Positions 9,177 through 19,411 of a stretch of DNA of 49,994 bases are shown piece by piece (position 1 is the stretch's first letter; every line of letters starts with the position of its first letter). The notes below the pieces were generated by a model. The model did no database searches. It saw nothing but the letters and a program-made list of their open reading frames with translations, and was not told the DNA's origin. The DNA is taken from positions 1 to 49,994 of the forward strand of contig JAHJTB010000089.1 in NCBI GenBank assembly GCA_018830135.1. Direction: 5' to 3'. A program made the translations under genes and the position numbers. Source of the stretch: Pseudomonadota bacterium. Lineage in GTDB: Bacteria; Desulfobacterota; Desulfarculia; Adiutricales; JAGVGV01.

Positions 9177-10853
9177 ATGGAGGAACGGATCTGGCACAAG
9201 TCGTACGACAAGGAAGTCCCCCCCAGCCTGGACTACGAAAAACGAACCATCCCGGAAGCCCTGGCCAAAACGGCCCGCGATCATCCGGACCTGACGGCCC
9301 TGATCATGATGGGAAAAAAGATCACCTACCGGGAGCTTGACGATCTGGTCAACCGCTTTGCCGCGGCCCTGATGGACCTGGGCCTGGGGAAAGGCGTCAA
9401 GGTCGCCCTGTCCATGCCCAACATCCCTCAGATGGTCATCGCCGCCCAGGCCGTCTTTCGGTCCGGCGGGGTCGTGGTCATGTGCAACCCGCTCTACACG
9501 GAAAGGGAACTCGAGCATCAGCTCAATGATTCGGAAAGCAAGATCGCCGTGGTCATGGACCTTTTGGTCCCCCGAATTCAGAAACTCAAGGCCAGCACCG
9601 GAATCGGACCCATCATCGCCTGCCATATCCGTGATTATCTGCCCTTCCCCCTCAAGCAGCTCTTCCCCTTTGTCAAGAAGGAGATGCATCGCAAGACCGT
9701 CCCGGGGGAGGGCGTTTACGACTTTCTGGACCTGGTGGGCAAATACCCGGCCCAGCCTCCCCGTGTGGATGTGGGCTGGGAGGACCTGTCCACGCTCCTT
9801 TATACCGGCGGAACCACCGGCGTATCCAAAGGGGTCATGCTCAGCCACGCCAACATCAGCATCAACGTCCAGCAGCTCCGGGCCTGGACTCATGACGTGA
9901 TCGAGGGCAAGGAACGCCTGCTGGCCAACTTTCCCTTCTTTCACTCGGCCGGCTTCACCGCGCTGATGAACCAGTGCATCTTCCGGGCCTTCACCGACAT
10001 TCTGGTGCCCCGGCCCGAGCCGCAGGTGGTCCTGGAAATGGTCCGCAAGTACAAGCCGACCTTTTTCCCGGCCGTGCCGACCACGTACGTCGGCATCCTC
10101 AATCACCCGGACTTTGCCAAGACGGACTTCAGCCAGGTCAAAGGGTGCGTTTCCGGGGCCGCGCCGCTGGCCCTGGAAACCATTCGCGAATGGGAGGAAA
10201 AGGTCGGAACGACCATTGTCGAGGTTTACGGTCTGACCGAATGCTCACCCCTCTCCCACGCCAATCCCTGGCGGGGCCAGACCAAGGTGGGCAGCGTGGG
10301 CCTGCCTATCTCGGACACGGACTGCCGCATCGTGGACCTGGATGCGGGTGAGACCGACATGCCCCAGGGCCAGCCCGGAGAGATACTCCTCAAGGGCCCC
10401 CAGGTGACCCGGGGTTACTATCAGAAACCCGAGGAGACGGCCGAGTCCTTCCGGGACGGCTGGTTTTATACCGGCGACATCGGATACATGGACGAGCAGG
10501 GCTATCTGTTTATCGTGGACCGAAAGAAGGACATGATCATCGCCGGCGGGTACAACATATATCCCCGTGATATCGATGAGGTTTTGTTCGAGCATCCCAA
10601 GATTCTCGAGGCCTGCGCCGTGGGCGTACCGGACCCGTACCGAGGGGAAACGGTCAAGGCCTTTGTCGTGACCCGACCGGGCGAAACCTTGACCGAGGCC
10701 GAGGTTATCGGGTATTGTCGAGAAAAACTGGCCGCGTACAAGGCCCCCAAGCTGGTCGAGTTCGTGGACGAGCTGCCCAAAAGCATGATCGGCAAAGTCC
10801 TGCGGCGGGAACTCCGGGAACGGGAGATGAATAAATCCCAAGGGGCCGAATAG
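9177..10853 (+). CDS. Long-chain fatty-acid--CoA ligase (AMP-binding)
   Basis: LLYTGGTTGVSKGVMLSHAN, VYGLTECSP, GWFYTGDIGYMDEQGYLFIVDRKKDMIIAGGYNIYP; GGAG RBS before ATG. Confidence 0.93.
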   Translation: MEERIWHKSYDKEVPPSLDYEKRTIPEALAKTARDHPDLTALIMMGKKITYRELDDLVNRFAAALMDLGLGKGVKVALSMPNIPQMVIAAQAVFRSGGVVVMCNPLYTERELEHQLNDSESKIAVVMDLLVPRIQKLKASTGIGPIIACHIRDYLPFPLKQLFPFVKKEMHRKTVPGEGVYDFLDLVGKYPAQPPRVDVGWEDLSTLLYTGGTTGVSKGVMLSHANISINVQQLRAWTHDVIEGKERLLANFPFFHSAGFTALMNQCIFRAFTDILVPRPEPQVVLEMVRKYKPTFFPAVPTTYVGILNHPDFAKTDFSQVKGCVSGAAPLALETIREWEEKVGTTIVEVYGLTECSPLSHANPWRGQTKVGSVGLPISDTDCRIVDLDAGETDMPQGQPGEILLKGPQVTRGYYQKPEETAESFRDGWFYTGDIGYMDEQGYLFIVDRKKDMIIAGGYNIYPRDIDEVLFEHPKILEACAVGVPDPYRGETVKAFVVTRPGETLTEAEVIGYCREKLAAYKAPKLVEFVDELPKSMIGKVLRRELREREMNKSQGAE

Positions 10854-10944
10854 GTTGGAGACCGGTCGAGGAGCGATGCAACGCTCGGTACCGGCCTGAG
10901 TATCCATTAAACCCGGCCGATGTCGGCCGAAACCAGGTGATCGG

Positions 10945-11262
10945 GTGTCGTCAAATCGGGAAAAAACCTATCGCGAAGAAGCGCTGAAAATCCTGCCCTG
11001 GGTATGCGCGCACTGCGGACGGGAATTCAGCGGCAAAAAGCTACGTGAACTCACCGTCCACCACAAGGACCACAACCACCTCAACAACCCCCGGGACGGC
11101 AGCAACTGGGAGTTGTTGTGCATATACTGCCACGACAACGAGCACGCCCGCGAGGAAGTGGCCGAGGCATACGACAAGACCGCCTCGGGCGGCGCGCAAA
11201 AAACGTTTTCCACCCACCAGCCCTTCGCCGGCCTCGAGAGCCTGTTGAAGGGCAAAAAGTAG
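10945..11262 (+). CDS. HNH-nuclease-like protein, YajD family
   Basis: CAHCGREFSGKKLRELTVHHKDHNHLNNPRDGSNWELLCIYCHDNEH: HNH motif with paired CxxC; GTG start. Confidence 0.85.
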   Translation: MSSNREKTYREEALKILPWVCAHCGREFSGKKLRELTVHHKDHNHLNNPRDGSNWELLCIYCHDNEHAREEVAEAYDKTASGGAQKTFSTHQPFAGLESLLKGKK

Positions 11263-11277
11263 CCGGACCGGGGAAAG

Positions 11278-11721
11278 CTAACTCTGGGTCGGAGGGATCA
11301 GCAGCACCGGCACCGGCGATTTCTTGACCACTTCCTCGGCCACGCTGCCGAAAATGATCTTTTCCAGGCCCCGACGACCGTGAGTGCCCATGATGATCAT
11401 ATCCGGGCGCTCGCTTCTGGCCATTTTCAGGATTTCCTCGGAAGGATAGCCCGTGACCACTTTCGAGGAGACGAGGGGGTCTCGGAAGTTGATTTCCATG
11501 AACTCCCGCAGGCGCATTTCGCCCTGTTTGGCCACCTCCTCCTCAAAATTATTGATGTAGGGCAGGGGCACGCCCATGCCGGCGTAATGCTCGAAGGCCC
11601 GGGCCACGAACAGGACCAGAACCCGGGCTTGGTGTTTGACCGCCATCTCCTTGACCCACGGCACCAGCACGCGGGAGACCTCGCTCAAATCAACGGGGAA
11701 AAGGATATATTGTACGGGCAT
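11278..11721 (-). CDS. Universal stress protein, UspA family
   Basis: MPVQYILFPVDLSEVSRVLVPWVKEMA...MIIMGTHGRRGLEKIIFGSVAEEVVKKSPVPVLLI; G-2x-G-9x-G(S/T) ATP-binding pattern. Confidence 0.93.
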   Translation of the reverse strand: MPVQYILFPVDLSEVSRVLVPWVKEMAVKHQARVLVLFVARAFEHYAGMGVPLPYINNFEEEVAKQGEMRLREFMEINFRDPLVSSKVVTGYPSEEILKMARSERPDMIIMGTHGRRGLEKIIFGSVAEEVVKKSPVPVLLIPPTQS

Positions 11722-11745
11722 GTCCCAACTCTCCTTTCATGACGT

Positions 11746-12189
11746 CTATAACCCGTTCTCCGGGCCGCGGAGCGATCGGCCCCGGACGTCCCAGGCGGCA
11801 GGACCGGAACGAAGGGGAATCGGCCAGGCCGCTTCGGTCTCCAGGGCCATGGAGATTTTCCTGACCAGGTCCTTGCGGTCGGCGAGCTTACGGACTACGT
11901 AGTCGGCGGCCAGCAGGCGAGGATCGCAGCGCAGCGAGTCGTAGCCCCCCGTCCAGACGACGACCGGCAGGTCGTACCAGGTCTTTCGGATCTCACTCAA
12001 CAGAGTCAGCCCGCCGTACCCCCGCATTTGAATCATAAGCACGACCAGGTCCGGCCGCCCGGTTCGAATGCGAGCCGCGACCTCCCGGTATCGGACGCAC
12101 CTGGCCACCGCGTATCCGAGGCGGGACATTTCGTTTTCCAGGTCCATTCCGGCCTTATGATTCTCGTGGACGAACAGTATTTTTTTCAT
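11746..12189 (-). CDS. CheY-like receiver-domain protein, probably a pseudo-receiver
   Basis: MKKILFVHENHKAGMDLENEMSRLGYAVARC...RPDLVVLMIQMRGYGGLTLLSEIRKTWYDLPVVVWTGG; receiver-like fold pattern but Met at phosphoacceptor position. Confidence 0.7.
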   Translation of the reverse strand: MKKILFVHENHKAGMDLENEMSRLGYAVARCVRYREVAARIRTGRPDLVVLMIQMRGYGGLTLLSEIRKTWYDLPVVVWTGGYDSLRCDPRLLAADYVVRKLADRKDLVRKISMALETEAAWPIPLRSGPAAWDVRGRSLRGPENGL

Positions 12190-12461
12190 GCTCCCCTTCT
12201 CCGGGATTTGTATTTCGGGCCGACAGGCGTTATGCACTTTACATCTTTGTAGCAACTTCCTTGCCAAAAAAATGGAGTCCCCGCCCTCGGATATTCCAGG
12301 GGGCTTGGTCAGATATCATCTCAATATATTTATTGTTTTTTCGATATCGATTCAAGGCTGGACCGATCGGCTTCCGGCCTGTAAGCGTCTGGTAACGGAC
12401 CGGACCGAACGCGGGTTTACAGACTGTCAATCATGCTGACAGTCAGGGCCGGAGGTGAGGC

Positions 12462-13793
12462 TCAGGTTTCGACGATCTCGCCGACCAGATCGTAATCATG
12501 GGCCTGGGTGATGCGGACCGGTTCGATTCGGCCTGGAGCGGCCGTGCCCTTGGTGATGTAGACCAGGCCGTCGATATCCGGGGCCTGCCCGGCCGTGCGG
12601 CCGGCCAGGAGCAGATCGGTTTCCTCCGACAGCCCTTCGATGAGAACGGGCAGAATCCGGCCCACCAGTTGTTGCTGGGCGCCCCTGGAAATCCGCCGTT
12701 GCAGGGCCATGAGTTTCCTGCGCCGGACTTCCTTGATGCGCTGGGGGACCTGGGTCTTCGAACGGGCGGCGGCCGTTCCCTCCTCGGGGGAGAACTTGAA
12801 GACCCCGAGGTGTTCAAAGCGGGCCGCCTGGACGAAATCGAGCAGCCGGGCGAAATCTTCTTCGGTTTCGCCCGGGAACCCGACCATCATGGTCGTGCGC
12901 AGGGTCAGGCCGGGCACGGCCCGCCTGAGACGCTCGACCAGGCCGATCGGGTCGATTCGGCCGGAACGTCCCATGCGCTTGAGAACGGCCGGGCTGGCGT
13001 GTTGGAGGGGCAGGTCCAGGTAGGGCGCCACCTTTTCCTGGCCGGCCATGACTTCGAGCAGCTCTCGGCTCAGGCCGGACGGGTAGGCGTACATGACCCG
13101 GAGCCATTGCAGCCCCGGTATTTCGGCCAGATCGGCCAGCAGCCGGGCCAGGGTCTCCTTGGGGGCGAGGTCCCGGCCGTACGCGGTCGTGTCCTGGGCC
13201 ACCAGGACCAGTTCCACGACGCCGGATTCGGCCAGGGCCGAGGCCTCTTCCAGCAGGACCGTCCGCGGCCGGCTGCGAAGCGGACCGCGCAGGCGGGGGA
13301 TGAGGCAGTAGGTGCAGGCGTTCGAGCAGCCTTCGGCGATTTTGAGATAGGCCTGAAAAAAGGGAGCGCTCCGCAGGCGCGGGCCCGGCCGGTCCGGGGC
13401 GAAGCCCGGGTCCTGGCATTGGATGCGTCCATCCGGCGGTTTATCGAGATAGTCGGCCAGACGGTCCAGGCGGCCGGTGCCCAGGAAGACGTCCACCTCG
13501 GGCAGGGAGGCGGCCAGTTCATTCTGGTATCGCTGGGGCAGACATCCGGTAACGACCAGCCTGGCTCCTTGATCGCGTTTGAATTCCCCCATGGCCAGAA
13601 TGGTTTCCACCGACTCTTGCACGGCCGACTGGATGAAGGCGCAGGTGTTGATGACGATGAGCCCGGCCTCGGCCGGATCATCGACGACCCGGTATCCGAG
13701 TTCGGCCAGGCAACCGAGCATGTATTCGCTGTCGACCCGGTTCTTGGGACAGCCCAGGGAAATCAGGTGGACGCGGAGGTCTTGATCAGACAT
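12462..13793 (-). CDS. rimO: Ribosomal protein S12 methylthiotransferase RimO
   Basis: MSDQDLRVHLISLGCPKNRVDSEYMLG...KIAEGCSNACTYCLIPRLRGPLRSR; RimO/MiaB family with radical SAM CxxxCxxC. Confidence 0.95.
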   Translation of the reverse strand: MSDQDLRVHLISLGCPKNRVDSEYMLGCLAELGYRVVDDPAEAGLIVINTCAFIQSAVQESVETILAMGEFKRDQGARLVVTGCLPQRYQNELAASLPEVDVFLGTGRLDRLADYLDKPPDGRIQCQDPGFAPDRPGPRLRSAPFFQAYLKIAEGCSNACTYCLIPRLRGPLRSRPRTVLLEEASALAESGVVELVLVAQDTTAYGRDLAPKETLARLLADLAEIPGLQWLRVMYAYPSGLSRELLEVMAGQEKVAPYLDLPLQHASPAVLKRMGRSGRIDPIGLVERLRRAVPGLTLRTTMMVGFPGETEEDFARLLDFVQAARFEHLGVFKFSPEEGTAAARSKTQVPQRIKEVRRRKLMALQRRISRGAQQQLVGRILPVLIEGLSEETDLLLAGRTAGQAPDIDGLVYITKGTAAPGRIEPVRITQAHDYDLVGEIVET

Positions 13794-14736
13794 AGGAACG
13801 GATGATGTAGTATTCGATGGACCGGCCGACCATCAGGTAAATGGCGATGAACAGAATCAGTCCCAGAGCGACGACGGCCGGACGGGTCCGGCCGGGGCGG
13901 CCGGCGTCTTCCCGGGACCATCCCCGGCCCTGACGGAACAGGGAGACGAAGTTGGTCATGACGTACAGTTCCACCGCAAAAGGGGGAAATCCGCCGAAAC
14001 CGAGCAGCGGCATTTCGAAGACTTGAAGATAATGGACAAAGGGGATGTTGTAAACCCATTTGGAGACCGCCCAGAAGTTCCAGAACTCCCAAAGTCCGCC
14101 GCAGATCAGGCCGGCGGTCAACAGGAGATAGAACCGGCGCGGATCGCCACGCTCCCAGTCCCCCATGAGGGACCGGCCTCCGCGGGCGTGGACGGCGGGT
14201 TCGAGCAAAAATATGAATCCGCCCCAGACGAGCGGGAAAAAATATCGGGGCCAGAATATCGGGGCAAAGAGAAAAAAGACGCCGATCAGGACAAAGGGCC
14301 GGTACCAGGCCCGGGTGTGGGAGATCGGGCGAACCCGGCGGCCGCGGTACAGGCCAAGAGCCTCCAGGAGTTCGAAGGTTTCGAAGATGCCCGGCAGGAC
14401 CGTGCCGTAGGCGATAAAATAGCTCACCCAGCGGAGCCATACCGACCGGGTGATGCCCACGTACCGCCAGTTGTCCAGGTAGACGTTGAACCCGTCGAAA
14501 ATCATCCAGAAGGCCACGGACATGGGGATGAGGATCAGGAACTCCCGCCGCCGCCGGGTCCACAACGAGTCGCCGGTCAGATGATAGACCGCATGATCGA
14601 CGACGAGGATGTATGACCACCAGGCCAGCTTGTAAAAGAAGAGGGGGAAAGGCCACACGTCGGCCAGCATCAGGACTTCCGAGACGATCAAGACGGCCAG
14701 TCCGATGAAGCCGTGATATTTTCGGTTCGGGGGCAT
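13786..14736 (-). CDS. Hypothetical polytopic membrane protein
   Basis: Multiple hydrophobic segments, Trp/aromatic rich; overlaps rimO start by 8 nt. Confidence 0.75.
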   Translation of the reverse strand: MPPNRKYHGFIGLAVLIVSEVLMLADVWPFPLFFYKLAWWSYILVVDHAVYHLTGDSLWTRRRREFLILIPMSVAFWMIFDGFNVYLDNWRYVGITRSVWLRWVSYFIAYGTVLPGIFETFELLEALGLYRGRRVRPISHTRAWYRPFVLIGVFFLFAPIFWPRYFFPLVWGGFIFLLEPAVHARGGRSLMGDWERGDPRRFYLLLTAGLICGGLWEFWNFWAVSKWVYNIPFVHYLQVFEMPLLGFGGFPPFAVELYVMTNFVSLFRQGRGWSREDAGRPGRTRPAVVALGLILFIAIYLMVGRSIEYYIIRSYV

Positions 14737-14795
14737 GTCTTACGAGCCTGCTCTCAGCCCGGAGGCCGGGCGCCCGATCTCGGTAAAACAATTTT

Positions 14796-15239
14796 TCACC
14801 GGGCCGGCGGCGGCTCCATGGGTATGGTGAACGGTTTTTCTCCCGAATCGGTCGGGCAGATAAAATGGATGTCGCCCTTGAGCGGCGTCGTTTTCAGGGC
14901 CTCATGGGTGATGACGAATTCCAGGGAACGGGTGCGTTTGCCGAAAGGGTGCAGCGAAACCGGCCCGTCGGCGGTCGGGATGGTGACGTACACTTGCCGC
15001 CGCCTCCGAGGCAGGCCTTGCACTTCTCCGTCCTTAACGGTCAGGGGATAGATGGTCAGTTGGCCCCGGCCCGGGTCATGCACCAGTTCCAGAAAGTATG
15101 TCTGGCCATCGACCGCGAGCATCCGGCCGCCGTGCGGTCCCGCCTCGGCGGCCGGTGAGAAAGGCCCGGCCGGCGGCCAGAGCGTCAGGGCCGCTATCAG
15201 CCACAAACCGGCCAAGGCTTTCACCAAGATGCGCTTCAT
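14796..15239 (-). CDS. Hypothetical exported protein
   Basis: MKRILVKALAGLWLIAALTLWPPAGPFSPAAEAGPHGGRM: signal-peptide-like N-terminus. Confidence 0.65.
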   Translation of the reverse strand: MKRILVKALAGLWLIAALTLWPPAGPFSPAAEAGPHGGRMLAVDGQTYFLELVHDPGRGQLTIYPLTVKDGEVQGLPRRRRQVYVTIPTADGPVSLHPFGKRTRSLEFVITHEALKTTPLKGDIHFICPTDSGEKPFTIPMEPPPAR

Positions 15240-15253
15240 GGGTCCCCCTTGCT

Positions 15254-15865
15254 TCAGGCCTCGACCTCGTACGGCAGGCCCTGGATATCGCGGCCGGTGA
15301 CGATGCGCATGAATTCGGCTTCCATATCGTTCCGATTCCGTTGAACCTCGCGCATCAAGGCGCTACGCATACGTTGCGTCCGGGGCGGCAGCCGGCGGTA
15401 CAACTCGAGCATGGGCGCGCAAAAATACCAGGTGCAGACAAAGGGCCGCAGGATGCGGGGCAAGGTGCAGCCGGCCGGACTCAGGTAGCGGCAGGGCTGG
15501 TCCTCGCGCTCCCGAATCTGCCGGGGCGGCGGGGTCAGGCCGAGGGCGTGCATGAAGACCAGGTCCGTAAAATTGTAGTCCACCCGCGCCTTCAGGCAAC
15601 AGATCGAGTCGCAGTCCGGGCAGACCGCCTCGGCAAACCGGTCGAACATGGGAAACAAGACCTCCAGCCCCTGTCTGGCCTGCCCGGCGAAAAGACGCAC
15701 CGGGTCCGCGACCGGGCCGTAGCGGTCGAAGAGATAGGCCAGTGTCTCGTGGGCCTGTCGCCATTCCCGCTCCGTAGCCCAGAAAAAGGAGGGCAAGGTC
15801 ATTTGTCCTCGAACGTTCGCCTTCATAGGTTTAACCCCGCGGCCAATCCATTTTTCGATTACCAT
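15254..15865 (-). CDS. Hypothetical Cys-rich protein, possible metal-binding
   Basis: CPDCDSICCLKARVDY...CRYLSPAGCTLPRILRPFVCTWYFC; clustered conserved-looking Cys. Confidence 0.65.
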   Translation of the reverse strand: MVIEKWIGRGVKPMKANVRGQMTLPSFFWATEREWRQAHETLAYLFDRYGPVADPVRLFAGQARQGLEVLFPMFDRFAEAVCPDCDSICCLKARVDYNFTDLVFMHALGLTPPPRQIREREDQPCRYLSPAGCTLPRILRPFVCTWYFCAPMLELYRRLPPRTQRMRSALMREVQRNRNDMEAEFMRIVTGRDIQGLPYEVEA

Positions 15866-15990
15866 GATTCACCCGGCGCGTCAAACCAGGGGCGAGGCCA
15901 CGACGCAGATAAAGACCATTGCCCCGGGGACCGGTTCTTGGTTACAATTCTTTCAGCAACCGTGCTCAATCAGGGAAGGAGGCAGCCGCC

Positions 15991-17763
15991 TTGGCAGAAC
16001 AGCGTTTCGAGGACCCGCAAAAAAAAGCCTGGATGGTCAGTTTTTTCGACGAAAACCATCTCAACTACGCCACCTCGCCCGAACTGGTCGCGTCCCCGGC
16101 CCAGGTCCGCTTCATGGTCTATCTCCAGCCCGACGAACGCTTCTATCCCTGTTCAGAGCGGATATTTGAAGAAGTCATGGCCCGAAAAAAAAGCCCCCTC
16201 CTGGGCGAGATGTACAACCAGGTCTGGAGCCGCATCTTCAACCTGGTCGAAAGCAAGATGGACGATCCCGAAAAACGGGCCTTCCTGATCGACCTGCTGA
16301 ACATCAAGTTCGACCATGAAACGGCCAATTACAACACCCTGCCCTCCCGGGTCGAAAAACGCCTCTTCAAGCTTTTCATGGTCACGACCATGATCGAAGA
16401 CCCACTGGCCAGGGAAAAGGAGACCTTCAACCGGCGGGCCGCGAACCTGTACGACAGTCCGGACTTTGTCCGGGCCGTCAACCACCCGCCCGGCCCTCAT
16501 ACGCCTGCGCCCTGTTTTTCGGATGTCAACGTGGAGTCCGTCCGCAGACACCTGGACGCCACCAAGCTGCGCCGTCTCTTTCAGGCGTCCGTCCAGACCC
16601 GCCTCTGGGAGTCCGAGTACGATCCGCCCGACTTCGAACAGTGGCAGGACATCTTTGATCGCCCGGTCACGAGCGACGGATGGGAAGACCTCGAGAACTT
16701 TCTTTTGACCCCGGTCGATGACCTGGTCGGCCACTGGGTCCCGCGCCGGATTCTCTACCTGGCCAACCGGACCGGTGAAATCGTTTTCGACCTGGCCGTG
16801 ATTCAGTTCCTCATCCGCCTGGGCCATACGGTCATCATGGCCGTCAAGAACGCGGCTATCTATGACGTGGTTTACCTGGGCGACCTGGAGAACGATCCGG
16901 TCCTGCGGCGCCTGACCGAAGACGCCGAACTCATCACCGATTCCGCCCTGGGTAAAAACCAGCTTGCCGCCGCCCTGCGCAACGACAAACCTTTCAAGCT
17001 CATCACCGACGGCACCATGGAAAAGCTCAATCTGTTGCGCACGTCGGCCACCTTCGCCCGGGTCTTCAAGGAGGTGGACGGCGTCATCTCCAAGGGCGCC
17101 GACCAGCGCCGGAGGTTTTTCCTGTCCCCCTTCGAGTTCACGCAGGACGTGTACAACCTTTCCCCGGCCGAGAACTCGGGGCTGAGCGTCCAGCACAAAC
17201 CCATCTGCCCCCGTGTCACCCGCTTCACCACGTCGGACCTCGAGGACAAGGCGCAGGACATCATCGACCAGATGCGGGAGGCCAAGCGCCGGGGCATGAT
17301 CGTGATATTCTACAGCGGCATCGTGGGTTCCGTTCCCGGGGAAACCGAAACCGCCATCCAGGTCATGACGACCTTCATCGAGGACCTCGAACGCCAGCAG
17401 GCCGGGACCATGATCATAAACCCGGCCAAATTCTTTGAAAAAGGCATGGATGCCGACGACCTGATGTACATGTGGGAAATCGTTCAGCGCAGCGGCCTGA
17501 TCGACATCTGGCGTTTCCAGAGCTACCAGGACATCGAACACAGCTTCGCCCTCCTGGGCCGCAAGGTCCCTCCCCAGTGGGTCGGCAAGGACGCCACCTA
17601 TTCCACCGGATCAACCAAGGAACGGTCCATTGCCGCCGACGTCCAGAAGTCCAATCCCGAAATGCAGATCATCGGGCCGGACCTGGAAAAGTTCCTGCGT
17701 CGGGGCGAATACGGCATCGGCCTGTTCCACGATACCCGGCTGGTCAATCTTTATCAGCCTTGA
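15991..17763 (+). CDS. ARMT1-like / DUF89 domain protein
   Basis: RILYLANRTGEIVFDLAVIQFLIRLGHTVIMAVKNAAIYDVVYLGD...DGVISKGADQRR resembles DUF89 signature; TTG start at 15991 preceded by GGAGG. Confidence 0.65.
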   Translation: MAEQRFEDPQKKAWMVSFFDENHLNYATSPELVASPAQVRFMVYLQPDERFYPCSERIFEEVMARKKSPLLGEMYNQVWSRIFNLVESKMDDPEKRAFLIDLLNIKFDHETANYNTLPSRVEKRLFKLFMVTTMIEDPLAREKETFNRRAANLYDSPDFVRAVNHPPGPHTPAPCFSDVNVESVRRHLDATKLRRLFQASVQTRLWESEYDPPDFEQWQDIFDRPVTSDGWEDLENFLLTPVDDLVGHWVPRRILYLANRTGEIVFDLAVIQFLIRLGHTVIMAVKNAAIYDVVYLGDLENDPVLRRLTEDAELITDSALGKNQLAAALRNDKPFKLITDGTMEKLNLLRTSATFARVFKEVDGVISKGADQRRRFFLSPFEFTQDVYNLSPAENSGLSVQHKPICPRVTRFTTSDLEDKAQDIIDQMREAKRRGMIVIFYSGIVGSVPGETETAIQVMTTFIEDLERQQAGTMIINPAKFFEKGMDADDLMYMWEIVQRSGLIDIWRFQSYQDIEHSFALLGRKVPPQWVGKDATYSTGSTKERSIAADVQKSNPEMQIIGPDLEKFLRRGEYGIGLFHDTRLVNLYQP

Positions 17764-17881
17764 CCGCCGAAATCGGGTGGCCCCTCCCATCCGGGGGGGC
17801 TTGCCCGGTTGGCCAGATAATGGTTGACAAGACCGGCCCGCTGGCCTACGAATCCCAGGTGAAAGGTCCGGGAAAACCACG

Positions 17882-19411
17882 ATGACTCAACCCGTCAAGA
17901 CCATTATGCTTCTGGGTACCGGCTCGGACGTGGGCAAATCCATTGCCGCCGCCGCCTTCTGCCGCATCCTCAAGCGCCGCGGCTTCAAGGTCGCGCCCTT
18001 CAAGGCCCAGAACATGTCCAACAATTCCTTTGTCACCGTGGAAGGCGGGGAGATCGGACGGGCCCAGGTGGTCCAGGCCGAGGCGGCCGGTCTGCTTCCT
18101 TCCAGCGACATGAACCCGGTCCTGCTCAAGCCCACCTCCGGGCTGGGCTCGCAGGTGGTGGTCCAGGGGCGGGTTTACGGGCAGATGCAGGCGGCCGAGT
18201 ATCACCACTCGAAAAAAAGGCTGGTCGGAGCGGTGATGGAATCCTTCCACCGCCTGGCCTCCCGTTTCGAAGTCATCGTCATCGAGGGGGCGGGAAGCTG
18301 CGTCGAGATCAACCTGCGGGCCAACGACATCGTCAACTTCGCCATGGCCCGGCGGGTCCAGGCCCCCTGCCTGCTGGTGGCCGACATCGATCGCGGCGGC
18401 GTCTTCGCCCAGATCATCGGCGCCATGACCCTGATGACCCGGCGGGAAAAGGAACTGACCCGGGGGTTCATCATCAACAAGTTTCGCGGCGACCCGGCCC
18501 TGTTCGAGGACGGCGTCCGGATGATCGAACAAAGGACCCGGCGGCCCATCTTCGGGGTGGTCCCGTTTTACGAGCGGATTTTTATCGACCCCGAGGATTC
18601 GGTGGCCGTGCAGACGGACAAGCGCCCCATCCGTCCGACCCGCCCGGATCACCTGAACGTGGCCGTGGTCCGCCTGCCCGGAATTTCCAACTTCACCGAC
18701 ATGGAGGCCCTGGAACGGGAACCGGACGTTCTGCTCAATTACCTGTTCCGCCCGGACCGGCTCGATTCGTACGACCTGGTGATTCTGCCCGGGACCAAGA
18801 ACACGATCGAGGATGCGGTCTGGCTGAAACGGAGCAGGTGGAGCCGCTGGATTCTGGATTACGCCGCCCGGGGCGGATCGATCATCGGCCTGTGCGGCGG
18901 GTATCAGATTCTGGGCCGTCACATTTACGACCCCTTGGGCGTCGAGTCGACCCGCAAGCGGGTGTCGGGTCTGGGGCTGCTGCCCGTGTCCACGACCCTG
19001 GAAGGCGACAAGGTGCTGCGCCGGGTGACCGGGGTGGACCTGGTTTCAGGCCCCCGGGTCCAGGGTTACGAGATTCACATGGGCCGAACCATGCGGGATG
19101 AGGACGGGGACCGGGCCGACGGGTCGGCGACGCCGCTTTTGAAAATCCGCCGGCCCGGCGAAGGACCGGCCTGGGAGGATGGCTGGAGCGCGGACGGGGG
19201 CCGGGTTCTCGGCACGTACGTCCACGGCCTGCTCGACTCCCCGGCCTGGCGCAAGGACTATCTCAACCGGCTTCGCCGGGCCAAGGGCCTGGCCGAACGG
19301 AAACAGTCCGCCCCGGCCCGCCGGGCCCGCTTCCACCAGTATGACCTGCTGGCCGACCATTTCGAGGCCCACGTCGACGTGCCGGCCATTCTCGAGGTGA
19401 TGGGCCTGTGA
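17882..19411 (+). CDS. cobQ: Cobyric acid synthase
   Basis: MLLGTGSDVGKSIAAAAFCRILKRRGFKVAPFKAQNMSNNSFVT...DIDRGGVFAQIIGAMTL...GLCGGYQILG. Confidence 0.95.
   Translation: MTQPVKTIMLLGTGSDVGKSIAAAAFCRILKRRGFKVAPFKAQNMSNNSFVTVEGGEIGRAQVVQAEAAGLLPSSDMNPVLLKPTSGLGSQVVVQGRVYGQMQAAEYHHSKKRLVGAVMESFHRLASRFEVIVIEGAGSCVEINLRANDIVNFAMARRVQAPCLLVADIDRGGVFAQIIGAMTLMTRREKELTRGFIINKFRGDPALFEDGVRMIEQRTRRPIFGVVPFYERIFIDPEDSVAVQTDKRPIRPTRPDHLNVAVVRLPGISNFTDMEALEREPDVLLNYLFRPDRLDSYDLVILPGTKNTIEDAVWLKRSRWSRWILDYAARGGSIIGLCGGYQILGRHIYDPLGVESTRKRVSGLGLLPVSTTLEGDKVLRRVTGVDLVSGPRVQGYEIHMGRTMRDEDGDRADGSATPLLKIRRPGEGPAWEDGWSADGGRVLGTYVHGLLDSPAWRKDYLNRLRRAKGLAERKQSAPARRARFHQYDLLADHFEAHVDVPAILEVMGL

Noticed and set aside
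10861-10894. Hairpin after the acyl-CoA synthetase as a terminator
   Set aside because: Stem is interrupted (CCGGT..GAGCG/CGCTC..ACCGG) and lacks a T-tract; could be a minor structure only.
17764-17881. Possible cobalamin riboswitch upstream of cobQ
   Set aside because: Only about 118 bp and no B12-box-like GCCACTG or recognisable riboswitch core seen; just a weak GC hairpin.
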